This document shows, piece after piece, positions 1 through 11,643 of a stretch of DNA of 64,000 nt (the stretch's first letter is position 1; every line of letters begins with the position of its first letter). A model generated the notes under the pieces. The model was not told the DNA's origin. It ran no database searches and saw only the letters and a list, made by a program, of their open reading frames with translations. Both the position numbers and the translations under genes were made by a program. The stretch comes from Chlamydomonas sphaeroides (taxonomy: Eukaryota > Chlorophyta > Chlorophyceae > Chlamydomonadales > Chlamydomonadaceae): assembly GCA_001662425.1 (NCBI GenBank), contig BDDC01000108.1:1-64000 (forward strand), in the 5' to 3' direction.

Positions 1-50
1 GTGGGGGTGGGGGTGGGGGTGGGGGTGGGGGTGGGGGTGGGGGTGGGGGG
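1..50. repeat. G-rich hexamer tandem repeat (GTGGGG)n
   Basis: About eight uninterrupted copies of GTGGGG open the window. The strand could fold into G-quadruplexes. The unit differs from the TTTTAGGG telomere repeat of Chlamydomonas, so this is treated as a microsatellite cut by the window edge. Confidence 0.9.
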
Positions 51-883
51 TGGAAGGGGCTGGAGGACGCGAACAGACACGCCGCCCCCATACATAGCAG
101 CACCCTGCGGGCGACATGTGCTCTCGCTTAACAGGTGCGGACTGACCTTTTTCCTCTTCTGAAGGCCAGGTCGCAGCTTGACGGACAGGGTCTCGCCGGG
201 AGCGTGCGCCTCAGCCAGCGGAACCACCTGTAACGGTAAAAGCAAGAGATGCCGAGGATCAGCGCATCCCTACAAGAAACTATTGCGAAGTGTGATGCGT
301 AGAGGGTGGGACAGGCTGGCAGCGACCATGGGCAACTACGGGCAAAACGTGTCGTGTATCAGGCGTGCCTGGTGGCTCTCATCGAGTAGAGTGGACGCGA
401 ACGCGACGGGTGCGTTGGACGTGAGGAGCAGCACGAGCAGCGGCAACATAATCGCCGAGCATGCCGGCAGGCTTTGTAGGCCAGACAGCCCCATGAGGAA
501 AAAAACGTTTGTCACAAAGGTTGTCTATTAGCAGTCGCGGCGGGACTAGCAGCGAAATGACAACATCCTACGTAGGCAGTTCTTCCAGGCGCATCGGCAA
601 AGTGCCTGGTTTCGAAACATACAGCAGCCCTTTGTGCGCACGCCTTGCTGAATAGATTATACGCCGCTCGCTTCTGGAATCAACCGACTGTGCACAGTCG
701 CATCGACAGCCGACCTCAAGCCTTCAGGCGCGTCTTCACATATAACTATCTGCTCCCGTCACACAGCAATAATGGACTGCATAGGTTAACAGCTGTGGCG
801 TAGCACAGTTCGGCTGCCGCAATGCTGGACCTATACTCTGGCTGCAAAACGCGCTGAGTCGTGGGGTGCCGGGGGAAAGACAA
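51..883. other. Gene-free stretch before the coiled-coil gene
   Basis: No reading frame here has convincing codon use or splice signals. A TGTAA on the + strand at 229-233 could be the polyadenylation signal of a + strand gene lying left of the window; nothing else supports that. Confidence 0.5.
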
Positions 884-3697
884 ATGGACGAGCTGGACCG
901 AAGCTTGGCCGCCTTGGCGGCTACGGGACCGGCGGAAGTGGTGGCACAGGCCCGGGCCGCGGCAGCCACCCTGCGTCAGGAGCTGACCATGCACAAAGAG
1001 GCAGCAGCCGCAAGGTCCGACCTGCAGGAGGGCGAGGGATGTAAGCTGGCTGCCGATAACGCGAATTGTCCGGGCATGCGGCCCAACAGGCCGCCGTGAC
1101 GGCATGCGACCAGTGTCTCTGCAATGCAGCACGCCGCCTGGCCGCCCCGTCTGCCGCCGCAGGCAGAAGGTGGGGCAGGACTGGCAAATCATCGCCAACG
1201 ACAAGGAGGCGGAGGTGGCCCGCCTGCGTGCAGAGATTGGCCGCTTGCGCCAGGCGCTGACCAGCACGACGCAGGTGCGCACGAAGAGCACCGCCTGCGC
1301 CTGGCGCTAGCCCTAGAGCTGTCGCGCTACTCAGACAGCTCAGCTACGGCAGCCCTAGGACCAGACTGCAACGAACCCAGCCGTGAGATGATGTTAGACG
1401 GAAGCTCGAGTCCATCGCTGCTGATGGTGAACGCCCTGATCCCCGTGTCCCTGGCCGGCCCGAGGCAGACGCACAGCTCCCAGGCGGATGAGGTGGCGGC
1501 CCTGCAGAAGCAGCTGCGGGAGGCGCTGGAGCTAAGCAAGTGAGCTAGCAGGCCGGCCGCGGCCAGGGCCAGGCTTGTGTGGACAGGACCACAGGCTTGT
1601 GTGGACAGCACCACAGGAGCTGCGCCAGTGGGGACTTGCTAGCCACCCGGGCGCACGGGTGGCCGACCCACATGGGGGCTCGAGCTCTCAGAGCGGGCGG
1701 ATGGGAGTTGGCTGCCCGGCTGATTTCGAAGGAACGGATGCCTGAGTCTAGGAGAACTAGACAGGGCCAACGAGCGGCATGCATAGCGCGCGCCTTCGCG
1801 TTGAGCCCTTCGGCCGCGGCCGCACACCGCCGGTGTACAGCGGTGCGCGCGTGCGCCATGCCCCATGGTCGCCGTGCCCGCGGCTGCTGGCCCCGTCCCG
1901 GGCAACACGCCGCCAGCTGGCCGGCCCCAGGGCCTGACGCTGGCCGTGTGGTGCCGCGCCCCGCAGGGCGCAGCAGCGGCAGGCCGTGGTCACGACCGCG
2001 GCTGCGGACCTGCCCAGCGCGGAGCTGCACCGCCTGCAGTCCGAGCTGGACGCCAGCAGGGCGGAGCTGCAGCGGGTGGAGGCGGAGGCGGGGCAGGCGG
2101 CGCAGGCGGCGGCGCGGCGGATGGCCGACATGCAGGTGGGGCGGCCTAGTTGGGGCACACTGGGGGTGTAGGGGCGCAGAACACACGAGGCACGTTGAGA
2201 GCGACGGGGGCTGCGGGGTCCGGCATGGGGCAGTGGGCTTGTGAGGCGTGTGGGGCTTGCCGCAAGCTGCCCGCAGTCGGCCACGACTTGTGCTGCCGTC
2301 CATCGTCGGTTGAGCCCGCGCGCACGCCGCCTGCTCCCCGCGAGCCTGGCCCCGGCAGGACAGCTTCATGACCAAGGTCGCTGACATGCGGCGGCAGCAG
2401 CAGCAGCAGATGGAGCAGGCGCTGGCGGCGGCGCGCGCGGCGGCGGCGTCCGAGGCGGCGGCAGGGCGCGTCACTGGGCCACGGGCCGGGGCCGCCATGG
2501 TGAGAGATGGTGGCAGCGGCGGGCACGGCTGCGGAGGTGGATGTGGGTCGGAGGCGGTTATGTGCTAACCTGATGTGCCAGTCCGAGTTCCCGACCTGCC
2601 CACCACCGACCCCGGTATCGTAACTTGTCTGCCTGCCTGCCGCCCCTCACCCCCGGCTACAGCTGGAGCAGCAGAACGCGGCCAGGCTGCAGAAGGCGGA
2701 GGCGGAGGCGGGCTCGCTAAAGCAGCAGCTTGAGGCGGCGCAGGCTACCGCAACGGAGCTGCAGGTTGGTCCCTCAGCGCCAGCACGGGGCTCGGCGGCG
2801 TGTTGTGGCCACGCCTCTCTCATGCAGCACCCCTGCGCGGCCGGCAACGCGGCCCTGCACCTCTTCAGTCCACACTGTCCCGGCCGTTGCTCCCCTTCCC
2901 GCGCAGGCCAAGCTGGCGCAGACCAAGTCCGAGGCGGACGCCTCGCGGTCGCAGCTCAGCAGCGCGCAGTTTGCGGAGAAGGCGCTCAAGGCGCGCGTCA
3001 AGGAGCTCGAAACGCAGCTCGCCAAGGCGGCGCAGCAGCAGGCCGCCTCGCCGCCCAAGCCCGCGCCCGCGCCCCCGCCGCCTCCTGCCCCGGCTCCCGC
3101 CCCGGCTGTGGACATGAGCATGCTGGCCATGATGGAGGCGCAGCTGGGGCGGCTGTCGGACATCATCCGCACGCGGGAGGGCGAGGCCACGCAGCTGCGG
3201 TCCGCGCTGCAGGTGCGGCGACGGGCGGGCGGGGCCGGCGGCGGGCGGGCGGCGGGCCGGGCCGGCGGGGTGCGCTGGTCGCCGTACCGTATGCGGCGCG
3301 ATGACGCCTCCCTGTAGCCCACAGGCGTTCAGGGGGTAGGGTGCTGGGAGCCGCTGTCCGCATGCCGCCTCGCCGACGCCGGACGTAGGCTTTCTGTCGG
3401 AGTCATTACCGGTATTGAGGCCAATGTGGGTTGTGCGCCTTGCATCGCCCGCCGCTTGTGTTGCCGCCGCAGACGGGGCTGGAGGAGCGGCGGGAGCTGC
3501 TGTCGCAGATCGAGACGCTGACGGCGGCGCTGCAGGGCGCGCAGGCCGGCGGCGGCGGCGACAGTGGGCTGGGTTCGCCCAAATCCAGCGTCAGTAGCAT
3601 GCCGGTGGGGGTGCCGGTGTCCGGCACTCGGCTGCCGGCCGTGTCGCCCTCGCGGCCGTACCGCGCGGGCCTGCACTCCAAACCCAAGTTCAAGTAG
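884..3697 (+). CDS. Coiled-coil protein of unknown function
   Basis: Long-helix protein rich in Ala, Glu, Gln, Leu and Arg with heptad-like spacing throughout, interrupted by a Pro/Ala linker (about 3056-3105). Supported exons are 1167-1274, 1484-1539, 1967-2135, 2359-2499, 2663-2764, 2907-3212 and 3473-3697; each has GT-AG borders and the phases agree, giving 368 residues plus stop. The C-terminus is basic and Ser/Pro-rich, ending in KPKFK. The probable first exon (884-1040, starting MDELDRSLAALAATG) is clearly coding but its GTAAGC donor does not match the phase of the exon at 1167, so a microexon or a sequencing indel probably lies between 1041 and 1166. I do not recognise a family. Golgin-like, basal-body or cytoskeletal roles are possible, but nothing decides between them. 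Confidence 0.7.
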
Positions 3698-5301
3698 AGG
3701 GCCGCCGCGCAGTGGTGTTCAGGAGCAGCGCACGCTGGAACGCGCGCGGTGCAGGCGTGGGGGATGGGAAATGGCGGCTGCGCCCGTGCGGCATGCGCTG
3801 CGCTGGGGAGTCTCCATGTAGCGACGTACGGGCTGTCAGGATGCTGCTGTGGCCTAGGGCTTGTAGCCGAGCGGGGCGGTGACTGCCGGTGCTGGCTAGG
3901 CATGCTGCTGCCAGGCGGATTGGCGATGGAAGCGGCTGAGTTGGCCAGTTGGTTGGGGCCCGGGACGCTGGCACGTGGCTGCTCGTGACGTCCGTGACAC
4001 GTTGGCTCCAAGCGCGCCCGGAACATGACACCCAGCATACCGGTGTATCCCCATTCAATCTTATCCACAAAAAGCGTACCGGTGTGCTCCATATTACATG
4101 TGTCACATCGCGTATCCGAGACTTCCAGAGCTCGGGGTTGGCGCTGCGTTGGGACGCCCGCCGCTTGCAGCTATGCAGAAGTGCCTGACGTCAAGCGCGG
4201 TGTCGCCACAACGCCCAGCATGCCCCGACCATCGTGACTGCAGTGCGGTGCAGCACTGCCTAAGCCGAACAGAACGGCAGGATCTAAGTCAGTCATCTAG
4301 ATTAAGGCAGGCACGGTACCCTGCCAACCGTCCCACGCCTCATGGGCCGGATGCATGACAGAATGCGCGCCTCTATGCGGACGACCATTGCAGCACTCTA
4401 TAATCGTTCATCGCCGCGGGATGTACGTCCTTGCGGGCTCAAATGCATGGAGCTGCTCGAGTTTCCTCTTCCGCCCGCCCAGGCCCTCGCCCGGGGCCGC
4501 CGCTGTCCGCACCGCGGGCGGGGTTGAGGTTAGTGCCGTTGCTGGCATGGTGGCAGCTGGCAGGTCTCGCTCGTGACTTCCTGCAGGCAATTAGCAGGAC
4601 AATGCATGCAATTCTAATGAGGGACATTGCCTTAGCCTTCTTCCCGCGCGCCGTCCACTGGGCTGGCGTTAGGCATGCGATGCGGCGAAGACGAATAGAC
4701 ATGACAAGGCCGCGTTGGGGAAGCCCAACTCCAAGCCGTCCCACGGTGGGCCAACCTTGCTCAATTATATGAAGCACAGCCACGATCACGCCTCACCGAG
4801 CGCGGGGTCGTGCGATGTCCACTCAACGCCGACAGGAATCATCGCGGTATCCAGCACGAGGATGTCCACCATCAGTCTCCCGTTGTCACGCACACATGAT
4901 GCTACCCCCATTGGCTGACCGTGGGGCCACAAGGCAGACATGGGGCCGCAGACCTAACCAGGTTACAGCAATGCTCCGTGGCTCCGTGACTATTTCCAAT
5001 GTATAGCAGCACTTACTGTAAAGCGTTACGCTGTGTATTGCCAATGTATCGACGGCAGCGGGCGTAGGCCGCCGACCAGCGTACGCCCGGCGAGGTTGCA
5101 ACCGCACGACAGCTTGGATTTGCGTGACCTAACCGCGGCGAAGAGCAGCATTGCGCCTGTGCACACACGGTCGCTGCATCCTTACATCACGCTGCTATCC
5201 AAAGCGCCAAGCAAGGACTGTCACGGAGCTTGCGAGCTCCGGCAACACATCAGCACGCCCAAGACAATGCGTGCAAGAGCCTAATATCCTAGTAGTTTGC
5301 C
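3698..5301. other. Intergenic region, about 1.6 kb
   Basis: Holds the 3' flank of the coiled-coil gene and the 5' flank of the RRP8 gene. I see only short frames with poor codon use and no recognisable RNA gene or mobile element. GC content is lower than in the flanking exons. Confidence 0.6.
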
Positions 5302-8300
5302 ATGGATTTCGACTTCGGTGGCGGCGAAGTCCTGAATTTTGGCGATGGCGGCTTCTTGTGCGATGCTGCTGCGTACCCCAAAGCGCCAAAGCGCCTCATG
5401 GCAGCTCGAGCTGATGGTACGAAAGCACGCAAGGCCGTCTCGCAGCAGCACCTGGAGGAGATGCTCGACAAGCCCGTGAGCTTGCGCGCTTCGGACCTCG
5501 CAACGGTGGGCACCGGAGGCAACTGCATCCCTTTGGGCACTCCATCAGCCGCTGTGAAAAGCGGCGTGGTTAGCGCAGAGGACGGCGGCGCCGGAACCAA
5601 AGCCGTGCCTGCCGATGGCGCCGGCAAGCTGAGAGGCAAGAGCCAGAAGGGCTCTGCCAAGCCTGACCAGGAACCGGCCCATGACCCCAGCTCCGCCGCG
5701 GCGCTGGCGAACGACAGCGGCAGCGACAAGCAGGCGCGCGGCAAGGGCGCCGCCGCTGGCATGGCCGCTGCGGAGGAAGGGGCCGCCGCGGCCGAGGCGC
5801 GCCCTGCTGCCAAGCGCAAACGTGCCAAGGGCGGTGACGACGCCCCTCCACAGCCCCTGGAGCCGCAGCAGCCAGCCGCAGCCACGGGCAAGGCCGCCGC
5901 CAAGGCCAAGGCCAAGGCCAAGGCAGGCGGACCTCCGGCCACCGACGCCCCAGCGCCAGCGCCAGCGCCCGCTGCACGGCCGGCTCCGCTGGCCGAGCCG
6001 GCCGAGGCCACCCAGCCGCGGCCCCAGCCGCAACCAGGCAAGAAGTCAGCCAAGGCGCAGGGCCCGGACGTTGCGGCTGCTCCTGCCGCGGCGAAGGCTG
6101 GGGCCAAGGGCCGCGGCGCGGACACGCAGGGGTCCCAGGCGCAGGCGCAGGGCGCTGGCGGCGCGCTGGCGGCCGCGGAGGACGGCGCAGCGGAGCAGCG
6201 GCCGTCTAAGAAGGCGCGGAAGCAGCAGCGACAGCAGCAGGAGCAGGGAGACAAGGTGGAGCAGGAGGCGGGCCCGCGGCAGGGTGTTAAGCCCGCACAG
6301 CAGGATGCAGCGCAGGCGCAGAAGCAGGGGCAGGCGCAGGGGCAGGCGCAGGGGCAGGCGCAGGGACAGAAGGCGCAGAAGCAGAAGCAGGGCCAGGGGC
6401 AGGAGCAGAAGGCACAGCAGCAGGGGCATGGGCAGAAGGCGCAGCAGCAGGAGCCGCAGGATCCGGCGCAGGCGCAGGGGCAGGGCAAGCAGCAGAAGCA
6501 GAAACAGGACAAGCCGCGGGGCCCGGCGCAGGTGCAGCAGGAGTCGGCGCCGGCGCGTGCGACCGAGGTCGGCGCGGAGGACCGAGCTGGCAGCAGTGGG
6601 CGCCAGGCGGAGAAGGCCCCGCCCCAGAAGGGTGCAGCCGCCACAACGGCCAAGCAGGCAGCGGCGGGCAAGCAGTCGCAGCCCTTGCCGGCGCCCGCGC
6701 CGGCGGCTGCAGCCAAAGGCGCCGACGCCGCCGGCCGGGAAGCTGGGGAGGGCGCCGGCAAGGGCAAGAAGCGGAAGCAGGAGGCAGAGCCTGTGAAGGC
6801 TCCGGAGGGGCAGGAGGGCAAGCGTGACGCAGCAGAGGCGCAGCCGCCGCAGCTCAGCCGCAAGCAGCAGCGGAGGCAGGAGCAGGCGCAGGCCGCTGCG
6901 CAGCAGCAAGGGCACGGCAGCAAAGCCGGGGCAGCAGGGCCGTCCAAGCAGGACGCGCCTGCTGCCGCCCCGGCGCCCGCAGCGACGCCCAAGGCCGCGC
7001 CGAGCCTCGCGGCAGCGCTCGGTGGCCGTGCGGCCGCCGCGGCGGCAGCTGCGGCCCCTCCGGGCGCTGCCGCTGGCGCAGGGCTGCGCAAGCTCTCTCA
7101 CGCCGAGGCCCTGGCGGCGATGCAGCGCAGGTCCGCCGCCGCCGCCGCCGCCGCCGGGCCCCAGAGCGCCGCCGCCGCCGGCGCAGCCGACGACAGCGAC
7201 GACGATGCCGGCGCCGCTGTCTGGCGGGTCAAGCAGCAGCAGCAGCAGCAGCCCAAGGGCGCTGGCGGCGCCGGCGGCGCTGCTGCCGCGGGCGGTGGGT
7301 TTCTGGCCAAGATGCGCGCCAAGCTGGCGGGCGGGCGGTTCCGCTTCCTTAACGAGGAGCTGTACACGCGGAGTGGCGGGGACGCGTACCGCATGATGCA
7401 GGCAAGGGGAGGCGCTGGGGCAGCGGGAAGGGAGGGGGAAAGGGGAGGCAAGAGGAGGAGGGACGCGGCGAAGTGCAGGGGCAACGCACGGAGCGGCTAG
7501 GGGGGGGGCGCGAGCAATAAGTAGGAAGGGGCGTGGCTGTACAAGGAGGGAAACGCGGGTAGCGAAGGCGGATGGGTTGGGGGCTACACGGTCCCGGCTT
7601 CCCCCCATCGCCCTACCCTGCCGCTCAGGCCTGCCCCTGCCCCTGCTTCCGCCATCTCCCTGCCCCGCCCCGGCCTCGCACAGAAGCAGCCCGAGCTGTT
7701 CTCGCAGTACCACGACGGCTTCAAGCGCCAGACGCAGGCCTGGCCCAAGCAGCCCGTGGACGTGGCCATCGCCTGGCTGCGGGCCCGCAAGTGAGGCGGA
7801 GGGCCGTGGCCGGAGGGGAATCGGCAGCCGTGCAGGGCGTGGAGAGCGGGACACGGCGCGGGTGGTGCAGCGAAAGGTGCCGAGGCCCCGCAGCCGGGAG
7901 CGAAACGTCGCGCCCCTGCCCCCTGCCCGCTCCGCAGGGCTGAGGTCAAGGTGGTGGCGGACTTTGGGTGCGGGGACGCCAAGATCGCAGCCAGCGTGCC
8001 GCAGGTGAGGTGCTGCGCGGGCCAGCCTCACGCAGCAAGCAGTGAAGGCTGCTCCGCACTCCTGCGGCCTTCTGCGGCGGGCGGCGGGGCAGGCCCCTGG
8101 TCCGTGGACCCCGCCGCGCGCTGCCCGCAACCCCCTCCCTCCCTCAAACGCTCCTCTCCCCACACCCTCCTCGCCATCCCGAAACCCCACCTCCCCCTCC
8201 TCAGACGGTACACTCGTTCGACCTGGTGGCCTCGGCCCCCGGGGTCATCCCCTGCAACATGGCGGACGTGCCGCTGCCGGACGCGGCCTGCGACGCGGCC

Positions 8301-9112
8301 GTGTTCTCGCTGGCGCTCATGGGCACCGACTACGGCAGCTACCTGGAGGTGGGGGAGGGAGGGGTAAGGTAGGGGGCGGGGCATGGAGGGGCGGAGGGCG
8401 TGTGGAGTGCGGCGGCTGGAGCGCGGAGCGGAGGGGATGCGGGTGCCGTGGCTTGCTGGCGAGCGCCTCACCAGATGCCCTGTGCGGCGCGGGGACTGTC
8501 CCCAAGCAGGAGGCGGTGCGTGTGCTCAAGCTCAAGGGCTGGCTGTGGATCGCTGAGGTGAGGCACGGGGCACGGGCAGCCCGGGTCACCCGCACACGCG
8601 GCAGCCGCCACCAAGCCATGGCCCGCAGCAGCCGCAGCGGCGGGGCCCCTTGCGGGGCCCTTGCGGCGGACACGGTAGCCTCGTCTTTGCTTGGCGCCCT
8701 GCTATCTGCCGTTTACCCAGGCCCAATCTAGTCCACACCAGGCTCACTCATGTCTGCCGCTTTGCTTGTTGGTGGACTGCCGCAGGTGCGCAGCCGCTTC
8801 GCGCGCGGCGGCGAAGACGACGACGGCGACGACGGCGACGACAGCGGCGGCGAGCAGGAGCGCGGCGGCGGTCGCGGGCGCAAGGGCGCAGCGGGCGAGG
8901 AGGACTTTGGCCCCTTCCTGGGCTGCCTGCAACGGTTGGGGCTCAAGCTGGTGAGCCAGGACGCAGGCAACCGCATGTTTGTGGTGTGGCTGCTGCAGAA
9001 GGTGCGCCAGCCGGATGCTGGCGCCAGGGTCAAGGGCGCAGCGGGCAAGGGCAAGGGCGGCGGCGGCCTGCCGTGGCCGCCGCTCAAGGCGTGCGTGTAC
9101 AAGAAGCGGTAG
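5302..9112 (+). CDS. RRP8: Ribosomal RNA-processing protein 8 (rRNA m1A methyltransferase)
   Basis: RRP8/nucleomethylin uses S-adenosylmethionine to methylate N1 of an adenine in large-subunit rRNA in the nucleolus. Six exons: 5302-7401, 7684-7790, 7938-8004, 8205-8348, 8510-8557 and 8786-9112, all in phase, 930 residues. The C-terminal catalytic part matches the family: GGRFRFLNEELY at 677-688, a YHDGF motif followed by WPKQPVD, the cofactor-binding motif ADFGCGD at 743-749, FSLALMGTD at 792-800, and a final CVYKKR. The first ~670 residues are low-complexity Ala/Gln/Lys/Pro with KKARK-type basic clusters, much longer than in yeast or human RRP8 and fitting nucleolar targeting. An acidic Asp/Glu/Gly insert is coded at 8811-8910. 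The first intron begins with GC, not GT. A TGTAA signal follows at 9241. ATG at 5302 is the first in-frame ATG of the long exon. Confidence 0.95.
6313..6498 (+). repeat. GQAQ/KQ-type codon repeat inside the RRP8 exon
   Basis: The exon encodes runs of alternating Gln with Gly, Ala or Lys from near-identical 12-base units (CAGGCGCAGGGG), clearest around 6325-6366. It is in frame and expands the disordered N-terminal region. Confidence 0.85.
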
Positions 9113-9735
9113 CGGAGGCGGAGGCGGAGGCGGAGGCGGCGGGTCGGGTCGGGGTGGCCCGGCGGAGCTGGCGGAGCAGGGAGGTGGGGGGCCGGCGGCG
9201 GTGCGGCAAGCAGGGATGGCATGCGTGACGTCGGGCTGCGTGTAAGAGCAGGCCCTGCATCAGGTTTGCTGTCAAAACACCGCGCGTGGGCTCCAGCCGC
9301 AGGCAACGAGGCGGGCGGCGAAGCAGGCGCTGCGCGAAGCTCGCCCGCCTCAGCGACCTAGGCTGTGCAGCGCTGGCCTATGTTGGGCGGAGGCCCAGCT
9401 CGCCCCGCCTCAGCTAGAAGCCCTGATGACAGCTGGCGGTTCGCTGTCGAGAGCGCCACGCCAAGGTCGGGCAGCGTGCGCTAAGCCAACCACAGGCGGG
9501 ACCCGCGGGTCGACGCTATGCGAGCGTTGGACCGCGCTCTTAGCCCAGCCGCAAAGCACAGCCGCTTTACACCAACGTTCCTTGCAACCAGGCCGCGACT
9601 ACGCCAATACCCAACGCTTACCATTTCCTTCGCGCTCACAGCCCGCACAGCCAGCTCAGCCCCAAGCAGCCGCTGACCTCGCCGCTGCCCGAGGCGCAGG
9701 GCGAAGACAGCGTTGGCTGAACTCCTGCTCGAGCA
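9113..9735. other. Intergenic region between RRP8 and the Cys-rich gene
   Basis: Contains the RRP8 3' untranslated region (GGAGGC repeats at about 9113-9140) and, further on, the presumed promoter of the next gene. No further gene is visible. Confidence 0.6.
9241..9245 (+). terminator. TGTAA polyadenylation signal of RRP8
   Basis: TGTAA lies 129 bases after the RRP8 stop codon. In Chlamydomonas-type algae, cleavage follows such a signal by about 10-15 bases. Confidence 0.6.
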
Positions 9736-11111
9736 ATGCGCACCGCTTCGCTCCTGGCGCTGGCGCTGCTAGCTGGCACGCTGCGTGCAGGGGCACAGAC
9801 ACCCGCGAAGCCCGCAGGGCCCGCAGAGCCAACGGACTCCGGCCCGGTAAGCGTGTGCCAGCGCTGCACCAACACGGCGGCCCCAGCGGCCTCCATCGTC
9901 CGCATTGGACCTCTGCAGGAGCTGTCCAGGGAGCTGATCGTCACCGGCCCGGCGACTGTGCCGGTGGCGAGGCGCGGAGTGGAGGCGCCGGCCAAGCGCG
10001 GCGCCGGCACGACGCCAGGGCCGGCGCCCGCGCCTGCTACCGGCGAAGATGCGGTTTGCCCTGATGGCCTGCCCAAGGCAAGCAGCAGCATCTGTGTCTG
10101 TGTCTCGGGCGCCGGATGCCGCCCTGCCTACGCGCTACGCGATGTTTTGGCAAGCAGAGACGTCGTGCGTGCAGCTAGCGCCCAGCGGGAAGTTTTGCAT
10201 GGGACCCCATCTCCGCGCCCCTTACTGTTCCGGCCTTGTGGAAACCCTTCAAGGGCTCCTGAATTCACTGTTCGGGGTGCCCTTGTCACTCGAATCCCCG
10301 GCCCCGCCCTCAGGTGCAGTGCCTGCTCGACCCCTGCACGGTCACCACCTGCGAGGCAAGGCCCCGATTGCACGCTACCGGTAGATGCTGCCACTGGGGG
10401 CGATTATTGAGAACACAATGGTTGCCGCTGGGCGCGTTTTGCCGGGTATCTGTGCGATATTGCTAAGAACTGCGGCGGACCGAGCCGCCTACGTGCCCCT
10501 CCCTCGCACTCTGCTGGCCCTGGCAGGTCGGTCGTGTTTGCGTGACCGACTACTGTGGCGGCTGCTTCGGCCTGGTGAGGACAGACATGCCTGGCGCTTG
10601 GTGCTGACCAGGCACGAGCCGGACGAGGCGCGTTGTGCCGTAATCCACCCGTGCAACACGCCACCCCACCCTGGCCCTTCGCCCGACAGTGTGTGCTTCG
10701 CTCCGAGGTGCCGCATGTGTACCCGGAGCCCCTCGCCGACAACGCCACCGAGACCGCCAACGCCACGCTCTGCGCCGCCAACCGCTCGCCCTGCAACTGC
10801 ACCTCCGACTGCTGCTCGCCCGCCGCCATCTGCGTGGCCTACGTCACGCCCATCGAGGCCGCCGCCGGCCCTCCCACCACCGTAGCCGCGGGGCTGGGCA
10901 TCCTGTAAACCCGCTCTAGCGCCAACGGCACGGGCGTCTGCCTGCCCACGCGCGTCGTATTCGCGGTGCAGCGCCGCCTGGTGGCCAGTCACACGGCGCG
11001 GCGCGGCGCCGCAGCCGGCGGGGCCGCAGCAGCGGCACAGCCGGACGACGATGAGGGCACCGGCATCAAAGCGCCGTCGGGCAACCTCACGGCGTACACC
11101 TGTGAGAGCAC
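9736..11111 (+). CDS. Secreted Cys-rich protein with DPC/YCGGC motif, partial
   Basis: Starts with a clear signal peptide (MRTASLLALALLAGTLRAGA, residues 1-20), then a Pro/Ala-rich stretch and Cys-rich modules. In-phase exons: 9736-10077, 10314-10355, 10527-10574, and 10690 onward. Exons 2-3 encode CLLDPCTVTTC followed by VCVTDYCGGC, the C-x-x-DPC...C...YCGGC pattern seen in many extracellular green-algal proteins. The fourth exon encodes potential N-glycosylation sites (NATETANATLC, NRSPCNCTSDCC). The first two introns start with GC. The fourth exon meets an in-frame TAA at 10906-10908, yet coding-like sequence with good codon use continues in the same frame to about 11111, before a CAGG repeat and a gap. 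It is therefore either truncated, mis-sequenced or a pseudogene. A related broken copy lies at 44640-45312. Function is unknown; a cell-wall or extracellular-matrix role is only a guess from the family. Confidence 0.6.
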
Positions 11112-11170
11112 CGGGCCTGGACCAGCGTGGGCGCAGGCGGGCCTTACGAGCGTGGGCGGGTGGGCTGAGC

Positions 11171-11172
11171 GG

Positions 11173-11231
<59 letters not shown>

Positions 11232-11232
11232 A
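11171..11232. repeat. (GGCA)n microsatellite beside an assembly gap
   Basis: About fifteen perfect tetramer copies run up to the N block and probably caused the assembly break. Confidence 0.95.
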
Positions 11233-11238
11233 CCGGCA

Positions 11239-11643
11239 NNNNNNNNNNNNNNNNNNNNNNNNNNNNNNNNNNNNNNNNNNNNNNNNNNNNNNNNNNNNNN
11301 NNNNNNNNNNNNNNNNNNNNNNNNNNNNNNNNNNNNNNNNNNNNNNNNNNNNNNNNNNNNNNNNNNNNNNNNNNNNNNNNNNNNNNNNNNNNNNNNNNNN
11401 NNNNNNNNNNNNNNNNNNNNNNNNNNNNNNNNNNNNNNNNNNNNNNNNNNNNNNNNNNNNNNNNNNNNNNNNNNNNNNNNNNNNNNNNNNNNNNNNNNNN
11501 NNNNNNNNNNNNNNNNNNNNNNNNNNNNNNNNNNNNNNNNNNNNNNNNNNNNNNNNNNNNNNNNNNNNNNNNNNNNNNNNNNNNNNNNNNNNNNNNNNNN
11601 NNNNNNNNNNNNNNNNNNNNNNNNNNNNNNNNNNNNNNNNNNN
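11239..11643. other. Assembly gap (N)
   Basis: 405 unknown bases. It hides the 3' part of the Cys-rich gene. Confidence 0.99.

Noticed and set aside
1..50. Telomere repeat
   Set aside because: The unit GTGGGG is not TTTTAGGG or TTTAGGG, and it is only 50 bases at the window edge.
178..531. 117-codon frame on the + strand
   Set aside because: Begins with TTG, codon use is unlike the neighbouring exons, and no motif is visible.
5289..8190. Long minus-strand open frames (600 and 714 codons)
   Set aside because: Shadows of the RRP8 low-complexity exon, full of Cys/Leu/Pro/Arg repeats; the + strand frame has the conserved methyltransferase motifs.
10905..10919. A true 15-base spliceosomal intron
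   Set aside because: It has GT and AG ends, but no branch-point space; introns elsewhere in the window are all above ~90 bases. Kept only as a finding to test.
11171..11232. CRISPR-like array
   Set aside because: A simple tetramer microsatellite without spacers, in a eukaryotic intron-rich context.
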